Part shown: one piece after another, positions 11,781 through 23,028 of the stretch
Numbering within the stretch: the first letter of the stretch is position 1
Layout of the letters: every line of letters begins with the position of its first letter
Origin: Mytilus californianus
Taxonomy: Eukaryota; Mollusca; Bivalvia; Mytilida; Mytilidae
Direction of reading: 5' to 3'
DNA length: 64,000 nucleotides
Assembly: GCF_021869535.1 (NCBI RefSeq)
Contig: NW_026262593.1
Span: 72,194,322-72,258,321, forward strand
The notes under the pieces: model-generated
What the model saw: only the letters and a program-made list of their open reading frames with translations
The model's database searches: none
Told to the model about the DNA's origin: nothing
Translations under genes and position numbers: made by a program

Positions 11781-12313
11781 TTTTGGAGAGAATTTTGAAG
11801 TTGGGGGTATTTTGTTTTGGAGTCAGAATATTTTTGAATAAATACAGTGTCATTTTGTGTGTTTTGAATTCTGATAACTTAGCTTTAAATTATTGTATTC
11901 TACAGGCAAAGTATTACATTAATTATGTAAAAATCGCACAATTTAACAGACTGTTAATATATGTGCAAGCATTCCTTAAATTTTTGAATAGACGTCCGGA
12001 AATTTTAGAATTTTTATATCTTTCTAAAGACAAACACGAGTCATTTGTCGACAGATGGGGGATTTTTGGAATTTATTTAATTTATTTTGAATATGTTTTT
12101 TAAATAATGAACTCCAAAGTATTCTTAAGATGTATCATATACTGTGTATTAACATCGTAGACTTGTACATTTTTTACTTTTTCTTATTGCATAATAACAA
12201 TTATAAAAATGTCATAAATAACATTCAGATATCTCTTGTAACAATGTATGTATGCACTGTAGTTTGAACACAAATAAGATGAATAAACAATGAAAAAAAT
12301 AAGTGAGTTAGTT

Positions 12314-13012
12314 TTGAATAAATTATATTTATACATTCAAGATTATAAAGGAGACGTTAAATGGACAAGAAAGGTTAAAACTTTGGACAAGTATGGGTCA
12401 GACATAAGAGTCGTATAGTCCAGAATAGTTAAGACATTGAAAATAGGTAGAGAACTGTACTTTAACTGCTTCCAATAAAAACTCCGTTTGGGTCTCGAAA
12501 TAATTGCGTCTTTTACTTTTCTATAGTTTAAGAACAGAATTCATATCAAAGATACATTTGGTTAATCCATCATTTTTCTGATGCAAGGAAAAAAAACAAT
12601 ATTTTGTTCGTTTGAATGACTTCATTTATATTGTACACCCGTAGTGAAATATCTGATATAAATCATAGAAAATGGTTTATGAATGCACAAATTAGAGTAG
12701 GACAGTCGTTGGTCTAAACTTTACTTTACTTTCCATTGTCTTCAGTTACTTGTTCTTCTGAAGTCAGATATCAAATAAGAAGTCACTTATAATCATAGGA
12801 GACGTTCTGAGACGTCAATTATTGAAATGAAGCAGCTTCATTGACTTGAATATTTATTACGAATTTATTTCTTTTTAAAAAGAAAAATATCTACATTCCA
12901 TAACTTTTATGCAATTTTTACATCTTATGTCAATGATATATAAGTTCTTTCTCAAAATGGTATTTTGGTTCCTCAATATCATTGTATCAGACTTCCTGTG
13001 GTATATATCCCT
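12314..13012. other. no gene recognised
   Basis: AT-rich sequence between the LINE and the next repeat. I see no exon, RNA gene or clear repeat. Confidence 0.4.
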
Positions 13013-13585
13013 TTGACGTGACTCTGTACTTATACACCCCGTTATTGTGTAATTGTTCTATGTATTCTTGTCTTTCATTTTTGCTAATGTGCTTTGTCTA
13101 TATGACTTTTTTTATGTTTCTTTGATACATATGACGTGCTCTGTACTTATACTTATATCCTGTCATTGTGTTATTGTGCTATGGTAAATTTTTATATACT
13201 TGTCTTTCGTTTTTGCTAATATGCTTTGTCTATATGTGCTTCTTTGTTACAAATTTGTTTGTTTTTATAGTGATTAAGATTAAAACACAATGTTGACTGC
13301 TATATCCCTATTTTTGACATTTTTACCTAGTATTATGTTTGTTTTTTTTTGTTCACACATCGTTGTCAATACAACGGAATAAGATGCGACTGTCATACAC
13401 GTGAGAGGTTTAGCTAGCTATATAACCAGGTTTTATCCACCATTTTCTACATAAGGAAATGTCTGTACCAAACCAGGAACATGACAGTTGTTATCCATTC
13501 GTTTGATGTGTTTGAGCATTTGATTTTGCCCTTTGATTAGGGACTTTCCGTTTTGAATTTTCCTTGGAGTTCAGTATGTTTGTGA
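13013..13585 (-). repeat. family A dispersed repeat, reverse orientation
   Basis: It contains the reverse complements of words also found at 17926-18200 and 20495-20832: ATTCGTTTGATGTGTTTGAG, AAATGGTGG/CCACCATTTTCTACATA, GGACTTTCCGTTTTGAATTT. Its left part carries an internal duplication: two versions of the 'TTGCTAATGTGCTTTGTCTATATG' text at about 13085 and 13215. There is no coding capacity. It is probably a non-autonomous transposable element; class unknown. Confidence 0.75.
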
Positions 13586-15617
13586 TTTTTTTTTTATAAT
13601 GCCATTTACTATTGTAGTACCAAAATTATTCCTAAACGTCTTTTGTTGTTATTTTGTTATATAATATTTTGATTTAATCAAGTCAGACAGATTTACCGTT
13701 GATACATTCTACTATAACTCCATACCTTTGTTATGTGTGTGTTTACAATTTAACAATATCGAATTTCAGTTCAATAGTATTTAAAGGTCAACAATAACTA
13801 TTTTTAAATGTACAACTATTTCCCGGCCGCCATTTTGAGCAGGATTCTAACAAATCATCTGGTAACAATCTAATTTGTTTCATCACTGAATACAAAAAGA
13901 GTTGTAAAACAATACAAGTATAACATAGCAAATACATGTTCGTGTATTTTTAATCACCTTTCATGATTCAAATATCATTTTGTTATGTCATTATCCCTGT
14001 ACAGAAAGATTGACTTGACTTCACTTGTAAGTGCGAACAAACGATCGATGCATAAACACTCCCGTCTTTATTATGTTTATTAATCGACAATAAAAAAAAT
14101 GTTTTCATCGTACATATGCAAAAAAAAAACCTAAATGAAAACAACACCTTTCTGTAATCACCGTCAACTGAATGTTCAAATGCATTTTTCGAAAGCCATG
14201 AATAAATGGGCACACATAAATATTATGAACTGTATGACCAATCGGGAACTGAAAAGAATAACTACAAATCATGTTACATATAAGATCAACAACTAGTAAT
14301 CATTGTAAACCGTATTACATAAGTATCTTATGTTGTAACACAATTTAATTATTCCGTAATGTCTTTCATATCTCAACATATTAAATTGAAGAGAATCATT
14401 CTTTGAATTAATTTTACTGCAAACATATTATAAGATTTAATCATTCCCACACAGTGTGCACAATTAAACAGGTATGTGCAACGGTACTATCCTTGATATT
14501 TTAACCAAAGACCTTAACTTTTGGATTTGGAGCTGTCCCGTTACGAATCGGCATTAAAGTGGTTAGATGGTTGGTCTGTAGTCAAAAGGATGTGTCAGGG
14601 CACGTCTTCATTAGGAGTGTAACCTTTTGAGGTAGTACGTTGAAATCTGGATCAGGGGTGGAGTACATGGCAGGGTTAACATTGATATGCCATCTCTATG
14701 TTATCATATATATATATATATGCATGCAATAGTTGCCACTGGACGATAAACAACAATTGATTCTCCTCATCCTACTCCTCCTCCCCTTCATTATTCATTT
14801 CATCACACAATCCAAGTATAACCAGTTTAGACCTTTCAGACTTTTCGTCTGACTATCATTTCGGTTTCTATGTTTAATATGGTCATATAGCTCAACTGTT
14901 TCGGTTCTTATATATCTTCAGCGTTCGAATATTTGACTATGATCATTCCTGATGAAGGCAAATACAGAAAAGGGCTTTGAACAAATGCAATTAATAACGT
15001 GTTGTTTTCATTTTATCATAGAAACAATAGTTTAATTGTTCTCTCAATATGTTTTCTCTTAATTAATAAGATGCAATGACATTTTTATCTTTTTAAAAGA
15101 AGTACTATTGATATACATAGTGTTTATCAATATTACTTGTCCTGTAACTGAAAATATGTTATTTTACAAAAAAAAAAATAGATTTTTCGGTATGTTCTGT
15201 AAACGAACGTGATACTACAAAACATCTAGAAATGAGTATTTTTTTTTGCGAACATAATAATTGCATATCTCAATACTAGTATATAGAATGAAAAATCAAA
15301 ACAAATAAATGTAAACAATCAATTGATATAAAGTTTGGTTTCTTCAGGGAATTATGGTTCGAAATTGTTTGTACCTAAAATAACAAAAATCTAATCCTCT
15401 ATTGGCTGAACCTGAATCTAAAGAATAATATTTGATGACCATTTTCATGTTGGGTATCCAAGTATGCTACGTGAAAGATATGTTCATGATGAGAACAGTT
15501 AGATTGTCAGGATTAGGTTTGTTCTAAGAAAGAGGGAGAGAGATGGACGAGGTTCATCTTCGTGGAGGAAATGTTTTTTTCCTTCTGTTACTACACATGT
15601 TTAAGGGAATATAACAA
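13586..15617. other. gene-free stretch with a (TA)n tract and a repeat fragment
   Basis: A TA dinucleotide tract lies at about 14706-14722. About 14935-14995 ('CATTCCTGATGAAGGCAAAT') matches the start of family F as seen in reverse near 50270. A minus-strand frame at 13983-14213 has no domain character. No exon identified. Confidence 0.4.
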
Positions 15618-15970
15618 TGACAAGATATGGTAAGATTGCCACTAGACAACTATCTACCAGAGACCTAATGACATGGAAGTTAACAACTATTGGTCACCAT
15701 ACAACCTTCAACAATGAACAAAGCCGATACCACATAGTGAGTTATAAAAAACTCCGAAATGACAAAAAAATACTGACTGCCTTACATGTATAGAAAACAA
15801 TGAACGAAAAGCAAAATTGATAAAAAGCAACAAACGACAACCACTGAATTAAATGTCCATTACTTGCTACAGGAACAGATCGAATCTCGACGGTTCAAAC
15901 CTGATTAATGGCACCAAATGTTTCCCTCACCTGAGACAGTGCTGTAACAGTTCGACATAAAACACACTAG
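15618..15970 (+). repeat. family B dispersed repeat, nearly full-length
   Basis: It runs from 'AAGATATGGTAAGATTGCCA' through 'TTAACAACTATTGGTCACCA', 'CAAACGACAACCACTGAATT' and 'CCTGAGACAGTGCTGTAACA'. The order of words matches the reverse-oriented copies at 22430-22828 and 53620-53965. No open frame. Confidence 0.7.
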
Positions 15971-15999
15971 AGCAGTGATTGTCAGTTGTGGCTATATAT

Positions 16000-16225
16000 C
16001 ATGTTTGCTTTTTCTTCATTATTTTGCACATTAAGCAGGCCGTTTTTTCTCGTTTTAATTGTTTTACATTTGTCATGTGCGTTGTTTTTTTACAAATGAC
16101 AAAGCGGTATGGGGTTTCCTTATTTTGGATGGCTGTACAGTGACCTATAGTTGTTAACTTCTTTGTGATTTGGACTCTTGTTGAGAGTTGGATCATTGAC
16201 AATCATGCCACATCTCATTATTATT
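16000..16225 (-). repeat. family B repeat, reverse orientation
   Basis: Reverse complement of the first half of family B. It carries 'TGACCTATAGTTGTTAACTT' and ends at 'GACAATCATGCCACATCTCA'. With the forward copy at 15618-15970 it forms an inverted pair about 30 bp apart. Confidence 0.7.
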
Positions 16226-16960
16226 ATATCAATTCAAAAGATCGATACAAAGATTGCATAAACCTGGCAGTTGAAAAAAAAACCAACACAAAAAACATAA
16301 CGTACAGATGTGATAGTACTCGCAGGAGAAAACGACTTAAAAAAAAACAAAGAACATTTAAACAAGCATGTGTCGAAGACTTAAATATCAATCAGTTCAC
16401 TTCCAACATGCAATGGATTCAGTGTAATAACGTCAGAGAAAGCATGATCTTTTAAAGACCATTTGAGAGGGATTTTTGAAGTAATAACCATGATAACCTT
16501 GCCTGGTAAAACATGTAAAGAACAATCTTACATTTGACACGAAAAAAAAAACGAATATATGTCACACAAACTGCTGGACATGATTATGAATATTTTACCA
16601 GAAACAAAAAATCCATTAGTTGTCACCTTATAACAGTTGTAAGATGATTGATCGTTTCTATAAAGGTTTGCAATTTCTGTATTAAACCTTTTTTATTACA
16701 TGAACAAGCGCATCCGCCATGCTTCGGTATTCCTTGATAATTTCTGTGTATCAATTCTTCTGATTTTAAATCAAACATGATATTTCAGCTTTCAAGACAT
16801 AAAACAGCAATGAAAGACTTAGAAGACAATCTTCTGAACAAGAAACTGGAATCTCAAATTAGCTAGGCACACTTTACTGAATCTCATGTTATACAGCAAT
16901 TCCAACGAGACAACCCTAAACAATAAAATAGTAAATTATGTAATTTGGTAAACACCTCCA
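16226..16960. other. upstream region of the HEPN-Roc gene
   Basis: No coding exon recognised. A 96-codon frame at 16165-16455 overlaps the family B copy and is discounted. The sequence ends with a pyrimidine-poor 'CACCTCCAG' at about 16952-16960 that could be the acceptor of a 5'-UTR/first coding exon. I see no convincing core promoter. Confidence 0.3.
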
Positions 16961-16984
16961 GGATTCAGAAGATAAAATGCCAAA

Positions 16985-17213
16985 ATGGCAGCTGTTCCTA
17001 TATCACATATTTCAAAGGAAGAAGAGAACTATTTGAGAATTCATCTGTTACTTACTAGAATTTCTTCAAAGGCTGTGCGTGTAGTGTTTGATGAAGAACT
17101 TCGATCTTTTAACTTCATAGCTTACCTTCGTAGGAATTATAGTAAACTGCATGACTTGAGAGAGAGAGGAGTCATTAATAAAGCTCAGTGGAAATTACTC
17201 TTTCAGAAAGATT
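16985..17213 (+). CDS. HEPN-Roc GTPase gene, coding exon 1 (DZIP3-like HEPN, first half)
   Basis: ATG 16985 sits in a good context (CAAAATGG) with an in-frame TAA at 16973-16975, so it is the likely start. It encodes residues 1-76, 'AVPISHISKEEENYLRIHLL…SKAVRVVFDEELRS', then 'ERGVINKAQWKLLFQKD'. This is the opening of the DZIP3-like HEPN domain, which recurs in many bivalve proteins annotated as E3 ligase DZIP3. Two donors overlap at its end: TT|GTAGGT (exon ends 17213) and TAG|GTATTT (17217). Only the first leaves the one-base phase that exon 2 needs, giving a TGT Cys codon across the junction. HEPN domains are helical bundles that act as RNases or RNA-binding modules; that role here is inferred from the family. 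Confidence 0.8.
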
Positions 17214-17925
17214 GTAGGTATTTACTTTAAAACCGGATGATATAAGTTTCTTAAAATAACAAGATGTGGTATGATTGTAAATTTAATGAGACAACTGTCC
17301 ACCAGAAGCTGACGTAGGTGTTATGATGTTGTGTTATATATGATATTTACAAAATTGAGATGTAGAGTGATATGCCAACATTACAGTTTGCTTAGTCGAA
17401 ACAAGGATGTACCCTTTTATTTTGTACAAATGAATATTATTTTTCTCATGTTTCATAGGGGTTGAACCTTTTGTGAAAGCTCTGGGATAATATCCATTTG
17501 TGTAAAATCCACCTTTCTTGATCAGTACTTTATATTTAAGATGATCTTTGGCACTTAGACCTGTATATACGTATCACAACTAAAAAATATATTCCAACCT
17601 ACCAAAAAAGAAACGGCAAACATTGTACAACTATAATTTTTGTTATAACTACATAAATGGTTTAATCGTTCAGGAGAAGAAATGTTTTTTTCCACTATTA
17701 TGTTCATACAAACCGATTGTTAGTACTTGACATTTGACAAACGCTTGAAATTGAGAACAATAAAATGTTTATGAAACTGATGGCTGTTCTTAAAAACAGT
17801 CTAGGGATTACATAGTTATATTTTCAAATACCTTAGACTTTTAAAAACCGTACAATTCTAATGAGTACTGCATTCTGAAAATGCTTAAATACTTGCAGCT
17901 ATATATTAAATAACAAAAAGTAAAA

Positions 17926-18200
17926 AGTAAAATCACAAAAATACGGAACTCCGAGGAAAATTCAAAAAGGAAAGTCCCCAATCAAATGGCAAAATCAAAA
18001 GTTCAAACACATCAAACGAATGGATAACAACTGTCATATTCCTGACTTGGTACAGGCATTTTCGTATGTAGAAAATGGTGGATTAAACTTTGGGTTTAAA
18101 GCTAGCTAAACCTCTCACTTGTATGACAGTCGCATCAAATTCCATTATAATGACAACGATGTGTGAACAAAACACACAGATACAATAGGTAAAAATTTCA
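17926..18200 (+). repeat. family A dispersed repeat, forward
   Basis: It contains 'AAAATCACAAAAATACGGAA', 'CTCCGAGGAAAATTCAAAA', 'ACACATCAAACGAATGGATA', 'TGACTTGGTACAGGCATTTT' and 'AACCTCTCACTTGTATGACA'. It aligns over most of its length with 20495-20832. Confidence 0.85.
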
Positions 18201-19170
18201 CTCAATATATAGTATGATTTATTTATGGCTAGTTCAAGTACATGCTGTTTACTTTGATGTTTTATACATCAACTCCATAAATAACAATCTTCTTGTTTAT
18301 GTCAAATGCTTTATACGTTTCGTTTTGAAAATGCAATGACAACGCTTTTTACGTCAAATTCGTAAACTTATTGTTCACAAAGTCAGATTACTAGATATGC
18401 ATCTAACATCGAAACAATAAGATTTATAATGTATAGATATGATATACTTAGATTAAAAGAATATCTGAAATGTACTGAAGTAATATGAAATAATTCATGG
18501 GGCTTGATTTTACCACGGGTTTTCATTTTATGGTAAATATTTAACTACGATAAATATTCTAATAGGACAAAGACGGTCGTTCTTATGAATTGAAGTGCCC
18601 TTGGTTAATGCAAATAATTGCTTTTCTCGTTATTGAACACAATAATAATTATTGAAGTACGAGACGGAGAAAACTGAATTAGTGAAATGATTAGACGTTT
18701 CACTATTACTTACTTAGACAAGTTAAGATGAGTTAAATTCTTATGAAAATATAAATACTGTGGTTGCTTCTGTCGAGAAAGAAGGCATCGGTCTTTGTTA
18801 CATCAAATAATCACTGTCCAATGAAGAAGGTTTAATATGTTTTACTTTGAACTAGTAGGTGTGCATAAACGTGAATGCAAAACGTTAAACAAGTTCAGCT
18901 TTCAGCACATTTTTTGTTGAGGTTTGTACATTCCTCATAGATGCATGATTTTCTCATCATGACATATTTAAAGAAAACATCTGTTGGACACATTCTGATC
19001 AAACATGTCCTGTCATTATTGAGATTTTCCTTATTCGAAAGGTTTTAATTTTCTAGAATATCTCGAACTAAAAAGCACAGATACAACCATAAATTCATAA
19101 TACGCTTGAGCCATATCATTTTCATTACCCGGAATACTCTTTTTTACTTCATTTAAACGTTTGTTTTATG

Positions 19171-19668
19171 GGATATATAGTCCAAACAGTAATTCAATAC
19201 GCATGATTCCAGTCGTTATCTTTCCGTCAAATTGTTTGGTTTTAGGTCGCGTTATTTGACGTCATTAGCGGTTTTCTTTGGCACAATCGTTACTACATCT
19301 TTAAACTGATTATGTGATTGTGACTGCTTAATAAAAAATGGCATTTCAAGTATACCGCTGTTCAAAAGTCATAAATCGATTTAGAGAAAATAAATCTCAA
19401 ATGACATTTTTCATTCATCCGTCTTTATTCGTATGTACATAATTCAACATTGCCTAAAGAAATATATAAATGTTAATATTAAAAAACAGTTATATAGACA
19501 GTCATAAGGAAGTAATCCCCCATTAGAATAGCCATTCCTTAGCACAATGTAGATTTTGTGCCCAAACAAACGCAAAAATGACGTCAAATAGCGTCACCTT
19601 AACCCAAACATTTTGACGGAACGATAACGACTTGAATCAAGTGTATTGAAATACTGTTTGAACTACAC
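19171..19668. mobile_element. MITE-like element with about 110-bp terminal inverted repeats
   Basis: The left arm (about 19171-19290) and right arm (about 19555-19668) are imperfect inverted repeats sharing, in order, TAGTCCAAACAGTA/TAGTTCAAACAGTA, TCAATAC, AGTCGTTATC, TTCCGTCAAA, TGTTTGG, TATTTGACGTCATT and GGCACAA. The 260-bp core has no open frame. The element ends 36 bp upstream of exon 2 of the HEPN-Roc gene. Flanks do not show an intact target-site duplication, so it is probably old. Confidence 0.75.
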
Positions 19669-19704
19669 ATTATAAATTTGTTCTTCTCAAAATTGTGTTT
19701 ACAG

Positions 19705-19937
19705 GTTATTCAATACTTTCTAGCAATTATGATGTCACACTAATGGTAACATTACTCAGGCACTTTTCAAACTTACGTTTACCAAGACCTGGATATGAAT
19801 GTCTACCAAATATAATTCATCAATCTGTCAAAGATGACTTGACAAGAATCATATACTACAGAAACAAGCTACAGCAATATGAAGATGGAAAAATCGATGT
19901 CGATTCATTTACTATTATGTGGGAGGATATCAGTGGG
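19705..19937 (+). CDS. HEPN-Roc GTPase gene, coding exon 2 (DZIP3-like HEPN, second half)
   Basis: The exon follows TTTACAG at 19704 and ends at donor GGG|GTAAGA (19937/19938). It is 233 nt, two bases plus 77 codons (residues 78-154), and ends in phase 0. The protein reads 'SSNYDVTLMVTLLRHFSNLR', 'GYECLP', 'DDLTRIIYYRNKLQQYEDG' and 'SFTIMWEDISG', matching the core of DZIP3-like HEPN proteins ('FDVTLL..LLRN', 'YYRN', 'F..+W.DI..A'). HEPN RNases carry an R-x(4-6)-H motif, and in this family I recall Arg-Asn-x4-His. Here the Arg-Asn pair is kept but the seventh position is Tyr, so RNase activity is doubtful. Confidence 0.85.
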
Positions 19938-20494
19938 GTAAGAATATTGACAAGCTATTTATCACCAAGAAAGTTAATCTGCATACAACAAACACAGTAT
20001 GAAATAACATGAATTAGATATCGAATGGTTTTGTTATATTTTTCTCAAATGGCTACAGTTCTAGCTATTGTCATTCCTTAGCATCTGTCCTGGTGTATGT
20101 TTCTGCGTTCCATAGCTCTGACGGGCATCATTTTTTATTTCTTATAAGATATAATAACTAATCATAATAACTATATACTTATACCTTATAAAAAGTTCAA
20201 TATCTACTTTTATTTCTTCTGCTGTAAATTGTGCAGAGTTAATAACAATCTAGGTTACCTTGGTTATGGACAAAGAAAATTACAAAGACATTTACGTTAG
20301 TTGAAAGAAAAGATGTCATAGTTGGTTAGATATTTTTTTACGGCCAAAAATATTTCCTGTTTCCTTATGTTTAAAATGAGAAGATTTGAAGAGATTACTT
20401 TTTTGGCGACATGAAATAGAAAATTATTATGATTTATCAATCTTTCAAAAAACTAACATAAGAAGTCATTTTTTTAATTATATTTTGCCTTAAG

Positions 20495-20832
20495 GATTGG
20501 AAAAAGGTAAAATCACAAAAATACTGAACTCCGAGGAAAATTCAAAACGGAAAGTCCCTAATCAAATGGAAAAATCAAAACTCAAACACATTAAACGAAT
20601 GGATAACAACTGTCATATTCCTGACTTGGTACAGGCATTTTCCTATGTAGAAAATGTTCGATTAAACCTGGTTTTATAGCTAGCTAAACTTCTCACTTGT
20701 ATGACAGTCTCATGAAATTCCATTATATTGACAATGAGGTGTGAACAAAACAAACAGACATACTAGGTAAAAATGTCACAAATAGGAGTACAGCAGTCAC
20801 CATTGTGTTATAATCTTAATCATATAAAAACA
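20495..20832 (+). repeat. family A dispersed repeat, forward
   Basis: It shares long near-identical stretches with 17926-18200 ('TGGATAACAACTGTCATATT', 'GACTTGGTACAGGCATTTTC', 'AACTTCTCACTTGTATGACA'). It extends further 3' to 'CATTGTGTTATAATCTTAAT'. An open frame at 20497-20679 is incidental to the repeat. Confidence 0.85.
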
Positions 20833-21940
20833 AAGAAATGATTGCTATACATGTGAGACAGCAACAACCGCAAAACTATCCTCTTTTTTTGGACTTTTTG
20901 ATATTATAATTATGATCTAAGATTTTCTGCTTATATGTCAGTATTGATATATTGTCTTTCTTTTGGCAAGGTCGTTAATTATAGGTTGCATTTCTGTAAA
21001 TATAGACAATGCAATTTCCCATAGGAACTCCCTTTGTGGCTAAAACTGTGCAACTTTTACTATGAAGTTTGGTAAAACATGATTTCTTAGAACGGAAAGT
21101 TGATATGCACTACTTTTTTTATTCAAAGGTCAAAACATAGGGCTGTGTGGCATATTTTCAACATGTATATGCCCCGAACTTCTAAGAGTTTAAACTTATA
21201 CTAAAATACCCCAACCTTTATTTTTGGTATGCCTCAGAATTCATTTTTCACCGATACAAAGTGCAACCTATAACTATTTCAGCAAAAATTATATATAAAT
21301 TGCAACAGGCGAAAAACTCACATTTCACCATGTTTATGAAATCATAGTAACGTGACCAAAAATCTTTAATAAACTGAAGTGTCTGTATTAAATTACTCTA
21401 TTTTATCGGTAAGATTAACATGATTTTAGAAAAAAGCACTTTTTTCTAAAATTTTAAAATCATACCCTAAATATTGGCTGTTATTAAACCTCCTCTGTTT
21501 TAAATGTTTACAATGTCTTTTGAATCACAATTCTTTTTACATTAAATACGATTAGAATGCTTATGAATATATAATAAACATTTGTTTTTACACATAGGCA
21601 TACATTGACTTTGGAGTACTCTGTTCAAATAGTTCACATGGAAAGAAGGGTTCTATAGCAGTATTTAAGTAATGTTGGTGTGTGAAACATTTTGTTTTGT
21701 TCTTTACATAAAATTCCAATTATTTATAATTTAAATAGCAGATTTGACTTAGTAATGACTGTTTCCTAAATTAACATTTTCGAATTAAACCTTTTTTTTG
21801 TATTTATTACGCCTCCAATGAAATATAAGAATGTTTTTTCGAACTTTTAGATGCCAGTACCTATAGGAAAGAATACTTGTATATACTGTTTATCGTTTGG
21901 TCTTCAACAATGAGAAATATATTGATTTCAAACTACTGGT
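20833..21940. other. intronic stretch with a possible 295-bp TIR element
   Basis: TTATAGGTTGCA at 20979-20990 and its inverse TGCAACCTATAA at 21262-21273 bound a non-coding segment of 295 bp, a possible small MITE. No clear target-site duplication flanks it. I see nothing else in the stretch. Confidence 0.4.
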
Positions 21941-21944
21941 AAAT

Positions 21945-22130
21945 TATCAAGTCAGGTATTTCGTTACCACAAATTACGTAAAACCTTTACTAAATTCTTT
22001 TATAAATACAAATATTTGGTTTGCAAGTTTGGCTGTACCTGTAAAAAACTTATTTAAGACGAATTAGAACATCCTACATTTTTCAATGATGTTTACCGAG
22101 CAGCCTGGACATTTATATAAGACATGTACG
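21945..22130 (+). pseudogene. retroelement protein relic (PLE-related C-terminal module)
   Basis: In one frame, with two stops, the text 'SSQVFRYHKLRKTFTKFFYK', 'LVCKFGCTCKKLI' and 'HPTFFNDVYRAAW' appears. I recall this as the C-terminal tail of RT-containing open frames that are abundant in bivalve genomes (pattern: KLLxQGY..+L...F.KFY..Y..LV.K+..S...). Related relics are at 40110-40320 and 45220-45475. Assignment to a Penelope-like lineage is tentative. Confidence 0.4.
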
Positions 22131-22429
22131 ACACAGATTAACTTATCAATCCGTTAAAGGAATTTATTCTCAAAGGTTACCAATTCAACAATGTAATTAG
22201 ATCTTTGAATATCATTTTTTATTGGTATACAATTTTATTTTGTTATCAGTAAATTAAAATCACTATATGTCGATACCTATATTTTGGCATTAAACTAGGA
22301 CATGTTTTTCTCTGACTGTTAATGGCGTCTTTACAATAAATTTATTTGATGTTGAATGTGTACTGATTGATATCTCAGTTTTAGATACATGATTTCCTTG
22401 TTTAAGTTTTAATTGGCTTTGAACTAGCT

Positions 22430-22828
22430 GTCAAAAATTAACTGGGAGTACTCTCAGATCTGTGGTCTATCTGAGGAGTAAAGCCATTTTCAACTAATTT
22501 TAATTCTTATGTTGAGCTGTAACACCACTGTCAAAGGTTAGGAAGGGTTGGGCGTTCACAAATATGTCTTACCCCGCCACATTCTTTATGAGCCTGTCCC
22601 AAGTCAGGAGCCTGTAGATCAGTTGTTGTCGTTGGTGCATGTCTGTCATTTTTGTTTTTCTTCAATTGTTTCCTTATATATTACGCCGTTAGTTTTCTAA
22701 ATTGAGTTGTTTTTTTTTTATGTCGGAGCCTAGTTTACGTACGGTTGCCTTTAATTGCTAACACTCAACTTCATTTCAACTTGGGTTGATATTTGTCTCA
22801 TTGACAATAATACCACATCTTCTTATTC
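22430..22828 (-). repeat. family B dispersed repeat, reverse
   Basis: It carries 'CTGTCCCAAGTCAGGAGCCT', 'CAGTTGTTGTCGTTGGTGCA' and ends 'ATTGACAATAATACCACATC', the inverse of the AGATGTGGTAT head. It abuts the first Penelope-like element directly. Confidence 0.75.
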
Positions 22829-23028
22829 TATTTTTGAAATATATAAAAGCCTAAAAAGTGTACACAACAACACCAATAACGAAAAAAGGAACTACAAATG
22901 TAATTATTTATAAATATTTCGGATAACAGATATCCTTCATCAGTAAATACAGATCTGTAAATATGTTTCCATCCCTCACAATTGAGAATTCTCTGTTCTA
23001 ATTTCCCCATAAAGAGAATACTCAATTC

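Larger units (their letters stand above)
8882..12313 (+). mobile_element. degraded LINE (L1-like) with 16-bp target-site duplication
   Basis: The direct repeat AATAAGTGAGTTAGTT at 8882-8897 and 12298-12313 flanks a 3.4-kb plus-strand LINE. The element (8898-12297) begins about 60 bp upstream of its endonuclease start codon (ATG 8959) and ends in a short A-rich tail. Its ORF2-type protein is broken by many frameshifts and stops. It shows an APE endonuclease N-terminus, an RT core and a C-terminal region (annotated separately). No ORF1 is present, so the insertion is 5'-truncated or comes from an element without ORF1. Two fragments of another dispersed repeat (family B) lie inside it at 11127-11173 and 11676-11780. 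Confidence 0.85.
17214..19704 (+). other. intron 1 of HEPN-Roc gene
   Basis: A 2.5-kb intron. It holds a degenerate family B head at 17258-17312, a family A copy at 17926-18200 and a MITE-like element at 19171-19668 that ends 36 bp before the acceptor (TGTGTTTACAG at 19694-19704). The remaining sequence shows nothing else. Confidence 0.7.

Noticed and set aside
16165..16455. 96-codon frame before the HEPN exon
   Set aside because: Starts within a family B repeat copy and is Lys/Thr-rich low complexity; no link to exon 1.
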